Positions 37,765 through 47,582 of a stretch of 64,000 nucleotides of DNA are shown piece by piece (positions within the stretch are counted from its first letter, which is position 1; every line of letters starts with the position of its first letter). The stretch is from assembly GCA_963817395.1 (NCBI GenBank), contig CAWFOC010000006.1, positions 372,001 through 436,000 of the forward strand. Reading direction: 5' to 3'. A program made the translations under genes and the position numbers. The stretch is from CAWGYQ01 sp963817395. Lineage in GTDB: Bacteria > Acidobacteriota > Vicinamibacteria > Vicinamibacterales > CAVPJW01. Below the pieces are notes generated by a model. That model did no database searches and was not told the DNA's origin. It was given only the letters and a program-made list of their open reading frames with translations.

Positions 37765-39474
37765 CTACCCTGCGCGTCGCTTTCGCTCTTTCGCTTTCGC
37801 CCTTTCGCCTTTCGATTTGTCTTCGCTTGCTGGGCGCGCGTGTTGGGCTCGTGCCGCCTCGATCAGTTCCTGGGCGCTGGTCCGCGCCGCATCCGACCGC
37901 CCCGTCACGCCGGCCATGCGGGCGAGCTCTTCGATCCGTGCGGCCTCGGACAGGAGTGCCACTGATGTCAGCGTGCGGCCGTCCGCGACTCGCTTGTCGA
38001 TGTGGAAATGAGTTGTCGCGTGCGCGGCAAGCTGAGGGAGGTGGGTGATACACAGCACCTGGAAATCCCCGGCCAGACGGCGCAGCCGTGCGCCGACGAC
38101 ATCCGCAACCCGGCCGCCGATGCCCGCATCGACCTCGTCGAAGATCATCGTCGTTCCGCCCTTCCTCGCGGCGACGAGCGTCTTGAGAGCCAGCATGACG
38201 CGCGACAGCTCACCGCCTGACGCGGTGCGCGCCAAGGGCCGAAGCTCTTCACCGGGATTCGGAGAGACGTAGAACTCCACGCCATCGGTGCCCCGACTGC
38301 TCCACTCGCTCGGACTGTCCGTCAGGTCCGAGAATCGAACCGCAAATCGGGTCCGCTCCATTGCCAGCTCGGCGAGGTTCTGTTCGAGGCCGCGCGAGAA
38401 GCCATCCGCGGCGGCCCGGCGAGATCGCCCGAGCTTTTCGCACGCCTCCGTGTAGCGGGTTCGGGCTTCCTGCGCTCGAACCTGGAGGGCCGCGGCCCGT
38501 TCTCCCGAATGTCGCAGACCGTCGAGCTCCTGAGCGAGCTCGTGCTGCCGGGCGATCACCTCCTCGAGGCGGGGGCCGTACTTACGCTTCAACCGCTCTA
38601 TCACTGCCAGGCGCTCGTCAACTTGCTGCAGCCGCGCCGGTGATGCCGCGACATCGCCCGCGTAGGACCTCAAGAGATGCGCGAGCTCCTCGAGGTGAGC
38701 CTTGATCGTGTCGCGAGATTCCAGGTGCGGGCGAAAGACCGGATCCAACTCCGCGAGTTCGGCGACTCGCTTCCAGGCCTGCGCCAGAGTTCCCAGCGCG
38801 GCCTGGTCGCTTTCGTACACAAGTCCGTACCCTTCGCGGCACAGCCGCTCCACTCTGTCGGCGTTGGCCAGGACCCGGCGCTCGGCGGTGAGCGCATCAT
38901 CTTCGCCCGCTTTCAGTCCGGCGCGCTCGAGCTCGCCCAGCTGGAATGCGACCAGGTCGATCCGGGCTGCGCGCTCCCGCTCGTCGAGCTCTGTGGTTTC
39001 GAGTGCGGCGCGGAGAGCCTGCAGCTCGTCGAACGCGCGTGCAACCGCCTCGCGCTCGGAGTTCAGCTCCGCATACGCATCGAGGAGATCCACATGGCTG
39101 CCTGGAACGAGCAGCGCCTGATGCTCGTGCTGTCCGTGAAGTTCGACGAGCGGCAGGATCGCTTCCTTGAGTGCCGCGGCGGAAACCAGCACACCGTTGA
39201 TGAACGCCCGGCTCCGACCCTGACCGCTCACTTCACGTCGAACGAGCAGCTCGCTGCCGTCGAGTCCGTCGATCGCGGCTTGCACCTGCATTTGATCAGC
39301 GCCGGTTCTGACGATGTCCGCCGACGCACGCCCACCGAGGAGAAGCGCAATCGCTTCGACCAGCATCGACTTGCCGGCACCGGTTTCGCCGGTCATGACG
39401 TTCAGCCCGGGGCCGAACTCGATCTCGGCGTGCTCGATGACGGCCAGATTCGTGATGCTGAGGAAGCGAAGCAT
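37765..39474 (-). CDS. recN: DNA repair protein RecN
   Basis: The 569-residue SMC-like ATPase starts MLRFLSITNLAVIEHAEIEF and has Walker A GETGAGKSMLVEAIALLLG near residue 30, the family motif ELHGQHEHQALL, coiled-coil regions flanking a central hinge-like stretch, and C-terminal signature SGGELSRVMLALKTLVAA with Walker B TTMIFDEVDAGIGG. RecN holds broken DNA ends for recombinational repair. The C-terminus carries a Lys/Arg-rich tail (SKGERAKAKERKRRAG) likely involved in DNA or membrane contact. The gene ends 13 bp before miaB and is divergent from the tol operon. The frame is intact. Confidence 0.96.
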   Translation of the reverse strand: MLRFLSITNLAVIEHAEIEFGPGLNVMTGETGAGKSMLVEAIALLLGGRASADIVRTGADQMQVQAAIDGLDGSELLVRREVSGQGRSRAFINGVLVSAAALKEAILPLVELHGQHEHQALLVPGSHVDLLDAYAELNSEREAVARAFDELQALRAALETTELDERERAARIDLVAFQLGELERAGLKAGEDDALTAERRVLANADRVERLCREGYGLVYESDQAALGTLAQAWKRVAELAELDPVFRPHLESRDTIKAHLEELAHLLRSYAGDVAASPARLQQVDERLAVIERLKRKYGPRLEEVIARQHELAQELDGLRHSGERAAALQVRAQEARTRYTEACEKLGRSRRAAADGFSRGLEQNLAELAMERTRFAVRFSDLTDSPSEWSSRGTDGVEFYVSPNPGEELRPLARTASGGELSRVMLALKTLVAARKGGTTMIFDEVDAGIGGRVADVVGARLRRLAGDFQVLCITHLPQLAAHATTHFHIDKRVADGRTLTSVALLSEAARIEELARMAGVTGRSDAARTSAQELIEAARAQHARPASEDKSKGERAKAKERKRRAG

Positions 39475-39527
39475 GCGGCGGCGCGGCGGACCCTTCAGAC
39501 CGCCGGAACTTCCATCCTATCATACGT

Positions 39528-39556
39528 TTGACAGCGATCGTGGTGCATGCTACGCT
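39528..39556 (+). promoter_or_regulatory. Sigma-70 promoter for the tol-pal operon
   Basis: TTGACA (39528-39533) and TACGCT (39551-39556) have a 17-base spacer. The predicted start near 39563 lies downstream of the ATG at 39547, so that ATG cannot begin TolQ. This supports TTG 39610 as the start. Confidence 0.6.
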
Positions 39557-39609
39557 TACCGCACCTCGCGCTGTCCCAGCGGCGCACTCATCATGGTGTG
39601 GAGGAACGT

Positions 39610-40404
39610 TTGCGCACGCTTGGCTGCTTCATCCTTGCACTGCAAGTGCAGGGTACGCCCCCGCCCGAGAGCGGCTTTCAGGGCGACATTGTCAGTCTCG
39701 TCGCACGATCGACACCAGTCTCCAAGGCCGTTCTGCTCATTCTGATTCTGTTCTCGATCGCCTCCTGGGCGATTATTCTTCACAAGCTGTGGTCGTTCTG
39801 GCGTGTCGAACGTCAGACGGCGCGCTTCCTCGAAATTTTTCGCAAGAGCAACAAGTTCTCCGAGGTCCAGGCCGTGTGCCGCTCGCTCGGAGAGAGCCCG
39901 CTCGTCGGCATCTTTCAGGCGGGCTACGCCGAGCTCAATACCCAGTTGCGAGCGACGACCGCGGCCGGAACGACGACCACGAACCTCAACGCCACGAGTC
40001 CCGGCACCAATCCAGGAACGATGGCCGGACGTCCTACTCTCAAGAGCCTTGCTGCGCTGGATCGTGCACTCATCAGAGCGGCCGGCGTCGAAGTGAACAA
40101 ACTCGAGCGGCGGGTGTCGTTTCTCGCCACGACCGCGAGCATCACGCCGTTCATCGGGTTGTTTGGCACCGTCTGGGGAATCATGGGCGCGTTTCAGGGA
40201 ATCGCCGGTACGGGCTCGACCAATCTGAGCGTGGTGGCGCCGGGCATCGCCGAGGCGCTGATTGCCACGGCGGCAGGCTTGTTCGCCGCGATTCCCGCCG
40301 TGTACTTCTATAACGACATCACGAACCGCGTGAAGCTGTCCGCGTCCGAGATGGACGACTTCTCGCTCGAGTTCCTGAACATCGCCGAGCGAAATTTCAC
40401 GTAG
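39610..40404 (+). CDS. tolQ: TolQ-type proton channel protein (MotA/TolQ/ExbB family)
   Basis: The start is TTG 39610, with GGAGG 5-6 nt upstream (39600-39604) and inside the transcript predicted from 39528-39556. The 264-residue protein has three membrane spans: VLLILILFSIASWAIILHKL near the N-terminus, then two in SFLATTASITPFIGLFGTVW and GIAEALIATAAGLFAAIPAV. A cytoplasmic loop contains the Thr-rich TTAAGTTTTNLNATS. TolQ and TolR form the proton-driven motor that energises TolA for outer-membrane constriction at division. First gene of the operon. Confidence 0.92.
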   Translation: MRTLGCFILALQVQGTPPPESGFQGDIVSLVARSTPVSKAVLLILILFSIASWAIILHKLWSFWRVERQTARFLEIFRKSNKFSEVQAVCRSLGESPLVGIFQAGYAELNTQLRATTAAGTTTTNLNATSPGTNPGTMAGRPTLKSLAALDRALIRAAGVEVNKLERRVSFLATTASITPFIGLFGTVWGIMGAFQGIAGTGSTNLSVVAPGIAEALIATAAGLFAAIPAVYFYNDITNRVKLSASEMDDFSLEFLNIAERNFT

Positions 40405-40426
40405 CCAGGATCGACGACCGTCAAGC

Positions 40427-40885
40427 ATGAAAGTCCATCAGGCCGAAGACGCGGGTGATCGCCGCTCACGCCGCACGCGGCGCGTCGGCACATCGCTCTC
40501 CGAGATCAATGTGGTGCCGCTCGTCGACGTCATGCTGGTGTTGCTCATCATCTTCATGGTGACCGCACCGCTGATCCAGCGCGGCGTGGACATCAATCTC
40601 CCGGTCGCGCAACGCACGACGCAGATAGCCGAGGAACGAGTGTTCGTCAACGTTCCACTCGCCTATCGCAAGAACCGCATCATCTATATTGGAACCGAGC
40701 CGATCCGCGTGGAGATCCTGAGCGAGCGCATGCGTCAAGCGATGCTCATGCGGACCGAGAAAGAAGTCTTCTTGCGCGGCGACGGCGGCGTTCAGCTGCA
40801 GGAGCTCCTCGAAGTGATGGATCGGCTCAAGGAAGCCGGCGTCGAGAAGGTCGGGATTGTCGCCAGGCTACCGGGAGAACGCTGA
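40427..40885 (+). CDS. tolR: TolR/ExbD biopolymer transport protein
   Basis: The 152-residue protein has the ExbD/TolR layout: a short basic cytoplasmic N-terminus (RRSRRTRRVGTSLSEINVVP), one membrane span containing the essential Asp (LVDVMLVLLIIFMVTAPL), and a periplasmic domain beginning GVDINLPVAQR. The C-terminal LQELLEVMDRLKEAGVEKVG matches the dimer domain. It is placed 22 bp after tolQ. Motor partner of TolQ. Confidence 0.94.
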   Translation: MKVHQAEDAGDRRSRRTRRVGTSLSEINVVPLVDVMLVLLIIFMVTAPLIQRGVDINLPVAQRTTQIAEERVFVNVPLAYRKNRIIYIGTEPIRVEILSERMRQAMLMRTEKEVFLRGDGGVQLQELLEVMDRLKEAGVEKVGIVARLPGER

Positions 40886-40921
40886 GGCGGTGGCCACCAA
40901 GGTTCGGGATCAGGATCGAAG

Positions 40922-41749
40922 ATGACAGCGACCGGCATCGTTGAACCGGTGACACGCGTGCTGCTCGAGCGCGCCCGCGATTCGGGCGGCATGAGGAAGA
41001 TGCTCACGGTGTCGCTCGCGGCACACGTCGTCGGAGGCGGGGTGTTGATCCTCACCTCGGCCCGGCTGGCGCCGCAGCTGCGTCAGAACGATCTGCGCGA
41101 TGTGATGACGATCAGCCTGGGTGGCGCGCCCGGGCCGCGATCCGGCGGGATGACGCCCATGGGCGGACGGCCGGTGCCGGCTACTCCTCCACCGCCGAAG
41201 GAGGCGCCTCCGCCAAGGCGCCCAGAGCCCGTTCGGCCGCCGGCGGCAAAACCGCCGGCGATGACGATGCCGAGCCCGCGCGAGCGTGTGAAACCGCCGC
41301 CGCGCTCGCCCACCGCTTCTACTCCGGATGCCAAGAGCCGGACACCCTCGCCCGCGCCCGCGCGCCCGGAACCGCCTCAGGCGGGCAGCGCCGTCGCGGA
41401 GACCGGCGCACGCGGCGTCGGTTTTGGGTTGACGACCGGGGGCGGGGGCGCCGGGGGGTATCTGGACGTGGGCAACTTCTGCTGCCCTGAGTACCTGACC
41501 ACGATGATCCAGTTGATTCAGCGGAACTGGAACTCGAAACAGCAGGTCGGCGCCATGAACATGGTCAAGTTCACGATCCAGCGCGACGGGACGCTGAGCG
41601 GTGTGGAGCTCGAACAATCCAGCGGCTACGCCGCGCTCGATCTCGCCTCACAGCGGGCCTTGATTCTGACCCGCCAGCTCCCGCCGCTGCCGGGGGCGTT
41701 TCCCAACGAGCACCTGACGGTTCACCTGCGTTTCCAATATCAACCGTGA
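40922..41749 (+). CDS. TolA/TonB-like energy transducer
   Basis: The 275-residue protein has one membrane span (LTVSLAAHVVGGGVLILTSA), a long Pro-rich periplasmic spacer (PATPPPPKEAPPPRRPEPVR) and a C-terminal TonB/TolA-type domain (TTMIQLIQRNWNSKQQVGAM, VKFTIQRDGTLSGVELEQSS, LHLRFQYQP end). It replaces the Ala/Lys-rich helical TolA of enterobacteria with a Pro-rich spacer, common in other phyla. A Cys-Cys pair sits before the C-terminal domain (GNFCCPEYL). It links the TolQR motor to TolB and Pal. Its stop overlaps the tolB ATG. Confidence 0.85.
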   Translation: MTATGIVEPVTRVLLERARDSGGMRKMLTVSLAAHVVGGGVLILTSARLAPQLRQNDLRDVMTISLGGAPGPRSGGMTPMGGRPVPATPPPPKEAPPPRRPEPVRPPAAKPPAMTMPSPRERVKPPPRSPTASTPDAKSRTPSPAPARPEPPQAGSAVAETGARGVGFGLTTGGGGAGGYLDVGNFCCPEYLTTMIQLIQRNWNSKQQVGAMNMVKFTIQRDGTLSGVELEQSSGYAALDLASQRALILTRQLPPLPGAFPNEHLTVHLRFQYQP

Positions 41750-43153
41750 TGACTGTAAAACCTGCGATTTTCGTGTTCAGCGGCCTGATGGCCTCCATCG
41801 TCCTGTCAGCGGCGCACGCGGTGTCGCCACTCGCGTCTGCCCAGGCGCCGGCCCAGGCGCCTTCGCCGCAGACTGCACCTGCGCAGCAGCCCAGCGAGGT
41901 GTTGACCGACATCACCGGCGAGCCCGGAGCCCCGCCGCGGTATGCGGTGCCCGATTTCGTCGCGCTGTCGAACGACGCCGAGGTGACGGCGGCTGCCAAG
42001 ACCATCGGCGAGGTGCTGTGGAACGACCTCGACTTCGAGCGCGAGTTCTACATGATCCCTCGCGATACCTACACGTCGATTGGCACGGGACGCAATCTCG
42101 AGGACGTGGCCTTCGACCGGTGGCGCGAGCTCGGCGCGGACGGCCTCATCGTCGGCACGGTTGAACGCGCGGGGACCGGCATTCGAGTCGCCGTTCGGCT
42201 CTACAGCATCCGGGATCGGCGATCGGTCTTTGGCAAGGAGTACCAGCGGATCGGCAGCCAATCCCCGGCTCTATGCGCACACGATATCCGACGAGCTTCA
42301 CCAGCAGCAGCGCGCGTTGAGCGGCGTGGCACGCACCAAACTGGCGTTCGCCTCGGACCGCGACAACGAACGCATTGCCGGGACGGTCCAGAATCGCGGG
42401 GTCAAGGAGATCTACATCTCCGATTACGACGCAGCGAACCAGCGACGGGTCACCGTCAACCGCGGGCTGAATATCACGCCGATGTGGACGCCCGACGGCC
42501 GCGGCATCGCCTATACGTCCTATCGTCGCGGCTCGCCAGACATCTTCATTTCACTCATCTATCAGGGGACGTTCGAGAACCCCACGGCCGGACGAGGTGA
42601 CAACTTCCTCCCGGCGTTCTCCCCTGACGGCACGCGGCTCTGCTTCATGTCGAATCGCGACGGCAACCCGGAGCTGTACGTCATGAACCGGGACGGGTCG
42701 GGTGTGCGGCGGCTCACGACTCACCCCGCGATCGATGTGACAGCGACCTGGTCGCCCAGCGGCACGCAAATCGCGTTCACATCGGATCGATCCGGCAGCC
42801 CCCAGATTTACATCATCGGTGCCGACGGCTTGAATCTGCGGAAGCTGACATCCGAGTCGTACTGTGATCGCCCGACGTGGTCGCCGGCGCCATACAACGA
42901 GATTGCCTACGCCTCGCGGACGGGACCCGGTTACGACATCATGTCGCTCGATCTGGCCACCGGCGAGCGGCGGCGGCTCACCTTTGGTGAAGGCAGCAAC
43001 GAGAGTCCGAGTTACTCACCCAATGGGCGCCACGTGGCATTCAGCTCCAGCCGTGCGGGACGGACGCAGATTTTCACGATGGCACGCGATGGCAAGAACC
43101 TGAGACAGATTACGCAGACCGGAAACAACTTCACGCCCAGCTGGTCGCGCTGA
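41749..43153 (+). CDS. tolB: Tol-Pal system beta-propeller protein TolB (one frameshift)
   Basis: The start is ATG 41749, overlapping the previous stop (TGATG). An N-terminal signal (PAIFVFSGLMASIVLSAAHA) precedes the TolB amino-terminal domain (AAKTIGEVLWNDLDFEREFY, GADGLIVGTVE). The C-terminal six-bladed propeller shows repeats such as KEIYISDYDAANQRRVT, PAFSPDGTRLCFMSNRDGNP, TWSPSGTQIAFTSDRSGSPQ and PSYSPNGRHVAFSSSRAGRT. An extra C at 42258-42259 breaks the frame. Its removal joins YQRIGS to NPRLYAHTISDELHQQQ. Repaired length is about 467 residues. TolB binds Pal in the periplasm. Confidence 0.93.
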
Positions 43154-43184
43154 CCGAGGACGAGCCGCTCCACAAGGAGACGAC

Positions 43185-43772
43185 ATGCCGATTCGATCCG
43201 TCCGCTACGCCACGGCACTCTACCTGACCGTGTTACTCGCCGTGCTCCTGGCCGGTTGCGGGAAGAAGCCGCCGCCGGTCGCCAGGCCGATGCCGCCGCC
43301 GCCGGCCGCTGAGCCAGGCGACCCTGCCCTGCCGGCGCCGCCTGAGCCCATTGCGGAATCCACCATCATTCCGCCGGAGCCCGGTATCGAAGGGGACAAC
43401 ATCGGATCGCGCTCGCTCGACGAGCTCAATCGGGAGTCGCCGCTTCAGCCGCTGTTCTACGAGTTCGACAGCGCAGAAATTTCACCGAAAGGTCAGGCGG
43501 CGCTCGACACGAACGCTCAGCTGCTGAAACGCTATGCCACCTGGGCCGTGACGATCGAGGGACACTGCGATGAACGGGGCACGCCCGAGTACAATCTAGC
43601 GCTGGGCGAACGACGGGCCGTCGCGGCGCGGACCTACCTCGTGTCGCTCGGCATCTCACCGGACCGGCTCCGTGTAGTCAGCTACGGCAAGGAGTTTCCG
43701 TTCGATCCGGGCCACGACGAGGCGGCCTGGAGCAAGAATCGACGGGCGCATTTCGTCATTACGGCCAAGTAA
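43185..43772 (+). CDS. pal: Peptidoglycan-associated lipoprotein Pal
   Basis: The 195-residue lipoprotein has a lipobox VLLAGC (Cys near 25), a Pro-rich linker and a C-terminal OmpA-like domain (LFYEFDSAEISPKGQAALD, YATWAVTIEGHCDERGTPEY, NLALGERRAVAARTYLVSLG, then ISPDRLRVVSYGKEFP). It anchors the outer membrane to meso-diaminopimelate in peptidoglycan. The C-terminus ends AWSKNRRAHFVITAK, a classical Pal end. Confidence 0.96.
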   Translation: MPIRSVRYATALYLTVLLAVLLAGCGKKPPPVARPMPPPPAAEPGDPALPAPPEPIAESTIIPPEPGIEGDNIGSRSLDELNRESPLQPLFYEFDSAEISPKGQAALDTNAQLLKRYATWAVTIEGHCDERGTPEYNLALGERRAVAARTYLVSLGISPDRLRVVSYGKEFPFDPGHDEAAWSKNRRAHFVITAK

Positions 43773-43825
43773 CACGAGTGCCGCTGAGCGAGCCAAGTGC
43801 CGCATCGGATCTGAGAGAGTTGAAT

Positions 43826-44683
43826 ATGAGCATGCGCACCTCCGCGACGGTCCTCCTCATCGCCTCTCTCGTCAACGTACCGGCCGTCGCCGCGGCCGAC
43901 AAAGAGCACCTTCAAATCATGGCCGACATCCGCATGCTGCAGGAACAGGCGCAGCAATTGCAGCTGATGCTCGGCACGCTGGCCGATGCGCTCAAAGGCG
44001 TCACGGCGAAAATCGACGAGCAGGGAAACAGCACACGCAAGGCCTTCGCGGATCAGAAGCTGCTCGTCGACACCGCGGGAACCGATCTGCGTGTCGTGCG
44101 CGAGAAGCTCGATGAAACCAACGTGCGCATCACGTCGCTCTCGCAGGAGCTCGAAGCCGTACGGCAGGCGATTCCGCGCATGCCGATGCCGTCACCCGCC
44201 TACGACCCGTCGCTTCCGCCGGATGCGTCGTCGGCGACGGCCGGCGGAACCGACGTGGTGCCTCCGTCGGTACCGGTCGCGCCGGGGAGCATCGTGCCGC
44301 CAGGAACCTCGCCGCAGCGCTTATACGACATGGCGTGGGCCGACTATGCGGCCGGCCAGTGGACGCTGGCCATTCAGGGATTCCAGTCGTTCATGCGCGC
44401 GTTCCCCAAGTCCGAGCTCGCAGACGACGCGCAGTACCTGATTGGCGAATCGTATCTGCTCGACAACAAGTTCCGCGAAGCGCTGGACGGCTACGAACAG
44501 GTGATCAAGAATTATCCGGGCGCGGACAAGCTGCCGAACGCGTATTACAAGCGCGGCGTCGTGCTCGAGCGTCTCGGGCAGACCGACCGCGCTCGCGAAT
44601 CCTACGAGTTCGTTCTCAAGAACTACCCGGAAACACCAGCCGGTGCCCTCGCCCGTCAACGATTGAACCGACCTGGGCACTGA
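43826..44683 (+). CDS. cpoB: Tol-Pal associated periplasmic protein CpoB/YbgF
   Basis: The start is ATG 43826 (GAGAGAG upstream), giving a signal MSMRTSATVLLIASLVNVPA; GTG 43778 is in frame but upstream of it. A coiled-coil N-terminal region (DIRMLQEQAQQLQLMLGTLA, ending near EAVRQAIPRMP) is followed by a linker and three TPR repeats (LYDMAWADYAAGQWTLAIQG, AQYLIGESYLLDNKFREALD, PNAYYKRGVVLERLGQTDRA). CpoB coordinates peptidoglycan synthesis with outer-membrane constriction. Last gene of the tol-pal operon. Confidence 0.93.
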   Translation: MSMRTSATVLLIASLVNVPAVAAADKEHLQIMADIRMLQEQAQQLQLMLGTLADALKGVTAKIDEQGNSTRKAFADQKLLVDTAGTDLRVVREKLDETNVRITSLSQELEAVRQAIPRMPMPSPAYDPSLPPDASSATAGGTDVVPPSVPVAPGSIVPPGTSPQRLYDMAWADYAAGQWTLAIQGFQSFMRAFPKSELADDAQYLIGESYLLDNKFREALDGYEQVIKNYPGADKLPNAYYKRGVVLERLGQTDRARESYEFVLKNYPETPAGALARQRLNRPGH

Positions 44684-44712
44684 CGCCCGAAGCGCACGGA
44701 GCGACACCGTCT

Positions 44713-45154
44713 ATGGGCAGCGTCAACAAAGTCATTCTGGTCGGCAACCTCGGGCGAGACGCCGAGTTCGCGCTACACGCCTGGCGGCGCCGCGGTCGCC
44801 ACGCTCAACATGGCGACGACTGAGGTCTACAAGGATCGCGAGGGCCAGAAACAGGAGGACACACAGTGGCACCGCGTGGTCCTCTGGGGTAAGACGGCCG
44901 AATCGCTCCAGGACTATCTGACCAAGGGAAAGCAGATCTACGTGGAAGGCCGCCTGCAGACACGCAAGTGGAAGGACAAAGAGGGCAACGACAAATACAC
45001 CACGGAAATCCGCGGCGACAAAGTCGTGCTGCTCGGCGGAGGCGGCGGCCAGGGATCGCGGGCGTCCAGCCGCGGTGACGCGATGGACCAATCGGAAGGG
45101 CCCGCCACGCCGGACGCGCCGCACGAGCTCACCGACGACGATATCCCGTTCTAG
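44713..45154 (+). CDS. ssb: Single-stranded DNA-binding protein (one frameshift)
   Basis: The N-terminus MGSVNKVILVGNLGRDAEF at ATG 44713 is a standard SSB opening. The frame breaks near 44770. Removing one G joins AEF to RYTPGGAAVATLNMATTEVY, after which WHRVVLWGKTAESLQDYLTK and YVEGRLQTRKWKDKEGNDKY complete the OB fold. The C-terminus ends in the acidic tip DDDIPF that recruits partner proteins. Repaired length is about 146 residues. It follows cpoB by 29 bp and converges with the cupin gene, with no spacer between the stops. Confidence 0.93.
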
Positions 45155-45155
45155 G

Positions 45156-45518
45156 CTAAGTTCCGGATCCCGCCCGGCCGTATCGGTCTTCCAGACGGAC
45201 GACATCATCGAGTTCTGGCGTCGAGGCTTCGAGGATGTCGCTGTCTTCGATGGCTGTCATCCGATGCACGGTGCCCGGACGAATGTGGACGCGGTCGCCT
45301 GGTTGCATCTCGCGTTTTGTCAGCCGGTCGCCTTCCTGAATCTCGAACAACAGTCGGCCTGACCACAGGAAGATCGTCTCATCCTTCACAGTGTGGTACT
45401 GCAGGCTCAGCGCATGGCCGGCATTCACGTGGATGACCTTACCGACATACCGGTCCGTCTTTGCCCAGTGCAGCTCGTAGCCCCAGGGCTTGTCGACCTT
45501 GGTCACGGCTTCGCTCAC
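45156..45518 (-). CDS. Cupin domain protein, mannose-6-phosphate isomerase type II-like
   Basis: The 120-residue single-cupin protein begins VSEAVTKVDKPWGYELHWAK and contains LSLQYHTVKDETIFLWSGRL and PGDRVHIRPGTVHRMTAIED, with metal-ligand His and Glu positions in the two cupin motifs. It resembles the C-terminal isomerase domain of GMP-type phosphomannose isomerases, but stands alone, so sugar-phosphate isomerase activity is plausible but unproven. The GTG start overlaps the ptsI stop (GTGA), so it is the last gene of the PTS operon. Confidence 0.85.
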   Translation of the reverse strand: MSEAVTKVDKPWGYELHWAKTDRYVGKVIHVNAGHALSLQYHTVKDETIFLWSGRLLFEIQEGDRLTKREMQPGDRVHIRPGTVHRMTAIEDSDILEASTPELDDVVRLEDRYGRAGSGT

Positions 45519-47306
45519 GCCTCTCCTCCTCTCCGATCGCCTGCGCCCACTCGTTCGACCGATCGGGCAGCGAGTTCCGTCGCCAGATAGCGCTCAATCT
45601 CGGCGGCGGTTGTCAGCTTGAGCGCGTTGAGAGCGATGCGCCGCAGATCGCCAGCGCGCATTTCCGAGATGACTTGACGCGCCGCCGGGAGCGCAGCCGG
45701 CGTCATGCTGAATTCCGTGAGACCCAACCCCACGAGCAGCGGCAGTACCGCCGGGTCCGACGCCATCTCGCCGCAAACGGCCACAGGGATTCGCTGCCGA
45801 CTCGCCGCGCGTCGCACTTGCCGGATCAGCCTGAGGATCGCCGGGTGCAGGGGCTCGTAGAGGTGTGAGACTCGCTCGTCGGTACGATCGACGGCCAGAC
45901 AGCACTGAATGAGATCGTTCGTGCCGATGGTGAAGAAGTCGGCCTCGCGCGCCAGCAGGTCCGCCGTGAGCGCCGCCGAGGGCACTTCGATCATGGCCCC
46001 CACAGGAATCGACAGAACCGTTTGGCCGCGCGCGCCGAGCTCGGTGGCGGCCTCAGCCATCAGGCCCCTGGCCTCGCGCAGCTCTTCGATGCCAGACACG
46101 AACGGAAACACGATGCGAAGACTGCCGTGCCGGCCGGACCTCAGGAGCGCCCGGAGCTGGGTCTTCATGAGCTCACGTCGACGCACGCTCAGTCGCACCC
46201 CTCGAAGTCCGAAACGGCTCCGACCGTGCTCGGGAAGAATGGCCGGCCGGGTCAGGTCTTCAGGCGCGATCCCGTCGAGTTGATCCTCGTCAACGTCGAA
46301 GGTCCGGATCGTGACCGGGTGTGGCGCCATGCCCTCTATCAGGCGGCGGTACGTTTCGTCACTGCACATCCTCGGTCAGCGATTCGAGTGAGCTGCTGGC
46401 CAGCAGGAACTCCGTGCGATAGAGTCCGATGCCTTCAGCACCCTGCTCGCGCGCCGCGGTGAGGTCGTCGAGCATCTCCACGTTGGCCTCGAGCCGGACC
46501 CGTACGCCGTCGTGCGTCACGCTGGGCCCACGCGATGACACCCGCGGCGACTGCGAACGCCCGGCCGGCGAATAGCGGGCAACGGTCTCCAGCATCTCCG
46601 CCGTCGGGTCCAGGATCAGGACGCCGGCGTTGGCATCCACGATCACGAGGGACCCGGGTGTCACGCGTGTGCTCGCGTCGTGCAGGCCGACAACTGCCGG
46701 TATGTTCAGCGATCGCGCGAGGATGGCCGTGTGCGACGTCCGGCTGCCGGCATCGGTGGCGAACGCGCGAATGCGGCTCCAGTCGAGCTGGGCGACGATC
46801 GACGGGGTCAACTCGTCAGCGACCAGGATGGACGGCGTCTCGAGCCCACGGAACAACGTGGGAGGGCCATTCGCGCGACGCAGGTTCATGCGCAACCGGC
46901 CGAGCACGTCGGCCACGTCGCCCTGACGCTCTCGAAGATAGGGATCGTGAACTTCCTCGAGCACCGACGAGAGGTCGTCGAAGACCTGCTGCAGCGCCCA
47001 CTCCGCGTTGATGCGCCGTTCCCGGATGAAGCTCGACGCGCGTGCGAAGAACATGGGGTCGTCCAGCATTAGCAGCTGCGCGTCGAACAGCGATCCCATT
47101 TCGGCGCCGGCGGTGCCGGCCACGTGCGCCCGGATGCTCTCGAGCTGGGTCCGTGAACGGTCGCGCGCCTGCTCGAGTCGAATCAGTTCCTCGGGCACGA
47201 GGGCGCCCGGAAGGGCAAAGCGGACGAGTCGCGCGTCGAGCACGAGCACGACTGCCGGGCCACTGGCGAGACCGGTCGACAGACCGATGCCGGTCAAGCC
47301 TTGCAC
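45515..47306 (-). CDS. ptsI: Phosphoenolpyruvate-protein phosphotransferase, enzyme I (one frameshift)
   Basis: The start is GTG 47306, overlapping the HPr stop. Visible enzyme I features: the N-terminal region GLSTGLASGPAVVLVLDARL, the phospho-His motif DAGSRTSHTAILARSLNIPA, the PEP-binding domain (GAEGIGLYRTEFLLASSS), RIVFPFVSGIEELREA, FFTIGTNDLIQ and the active-site Cys in VAVCGEMASDPAVLPLL. The frame breaks at about 46360-46369, between LESLTEDVQ and DETYRRLIEG, where one base seems lost. Repaired length is about 597 residues. It passes phosphate from PEP to HPr. Confidence 0.92.
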
Positions 47307-47572
47307 GGCGCCTCTTCGAACCCCGTCTCGATCAGCTGGCAAAGCGCCTCGAGGGCGTCGGCCTCGTCCGAACCCTCAGTGGTGATCGTCAGCCGCGCGC
47401 CTCGCGGCGCAGCGAGCAGCAGAACGCCCATGATGCTCTTGCCGTCCATCACCCGCCCGTCTTTGCCCACCTTGACTTGCGACTCGAACGTCATCGCCGC
47501 CCGGACGAATCGTGCCGCCGCACGCGCATGCATGCCCAGCGGGTTGACGACGGTCACCTCGCGGCTTAGCAC
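47294..47572 (-). CDS. ptsH: Phosphocarrier protein HPr
   Basis: The 92-residue protein has the active-site His in VVNPLGMHARAAARFVRAAM and the regulatory Ser region DGKSIMGVLLLAAPRGARLT, which matches the HPr Ser46 site used by HPr kinase. Both phosphorylation modes are therefore possible. It follows the EIIA gene by 10 bp and overlaps ptsI by 13 bp. Confidence 0.95.
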   Translation of the reverse strand: MLSREVTVVNPLGMHARAAARFVRAAMTFESQVKVGKDGRVMDGKSIMGVLLLAAPRGARLTITTEGSDEADALEALCQLIETGFEEAPCKA

Positions 47573-47582
47573 AAGACTGCCA

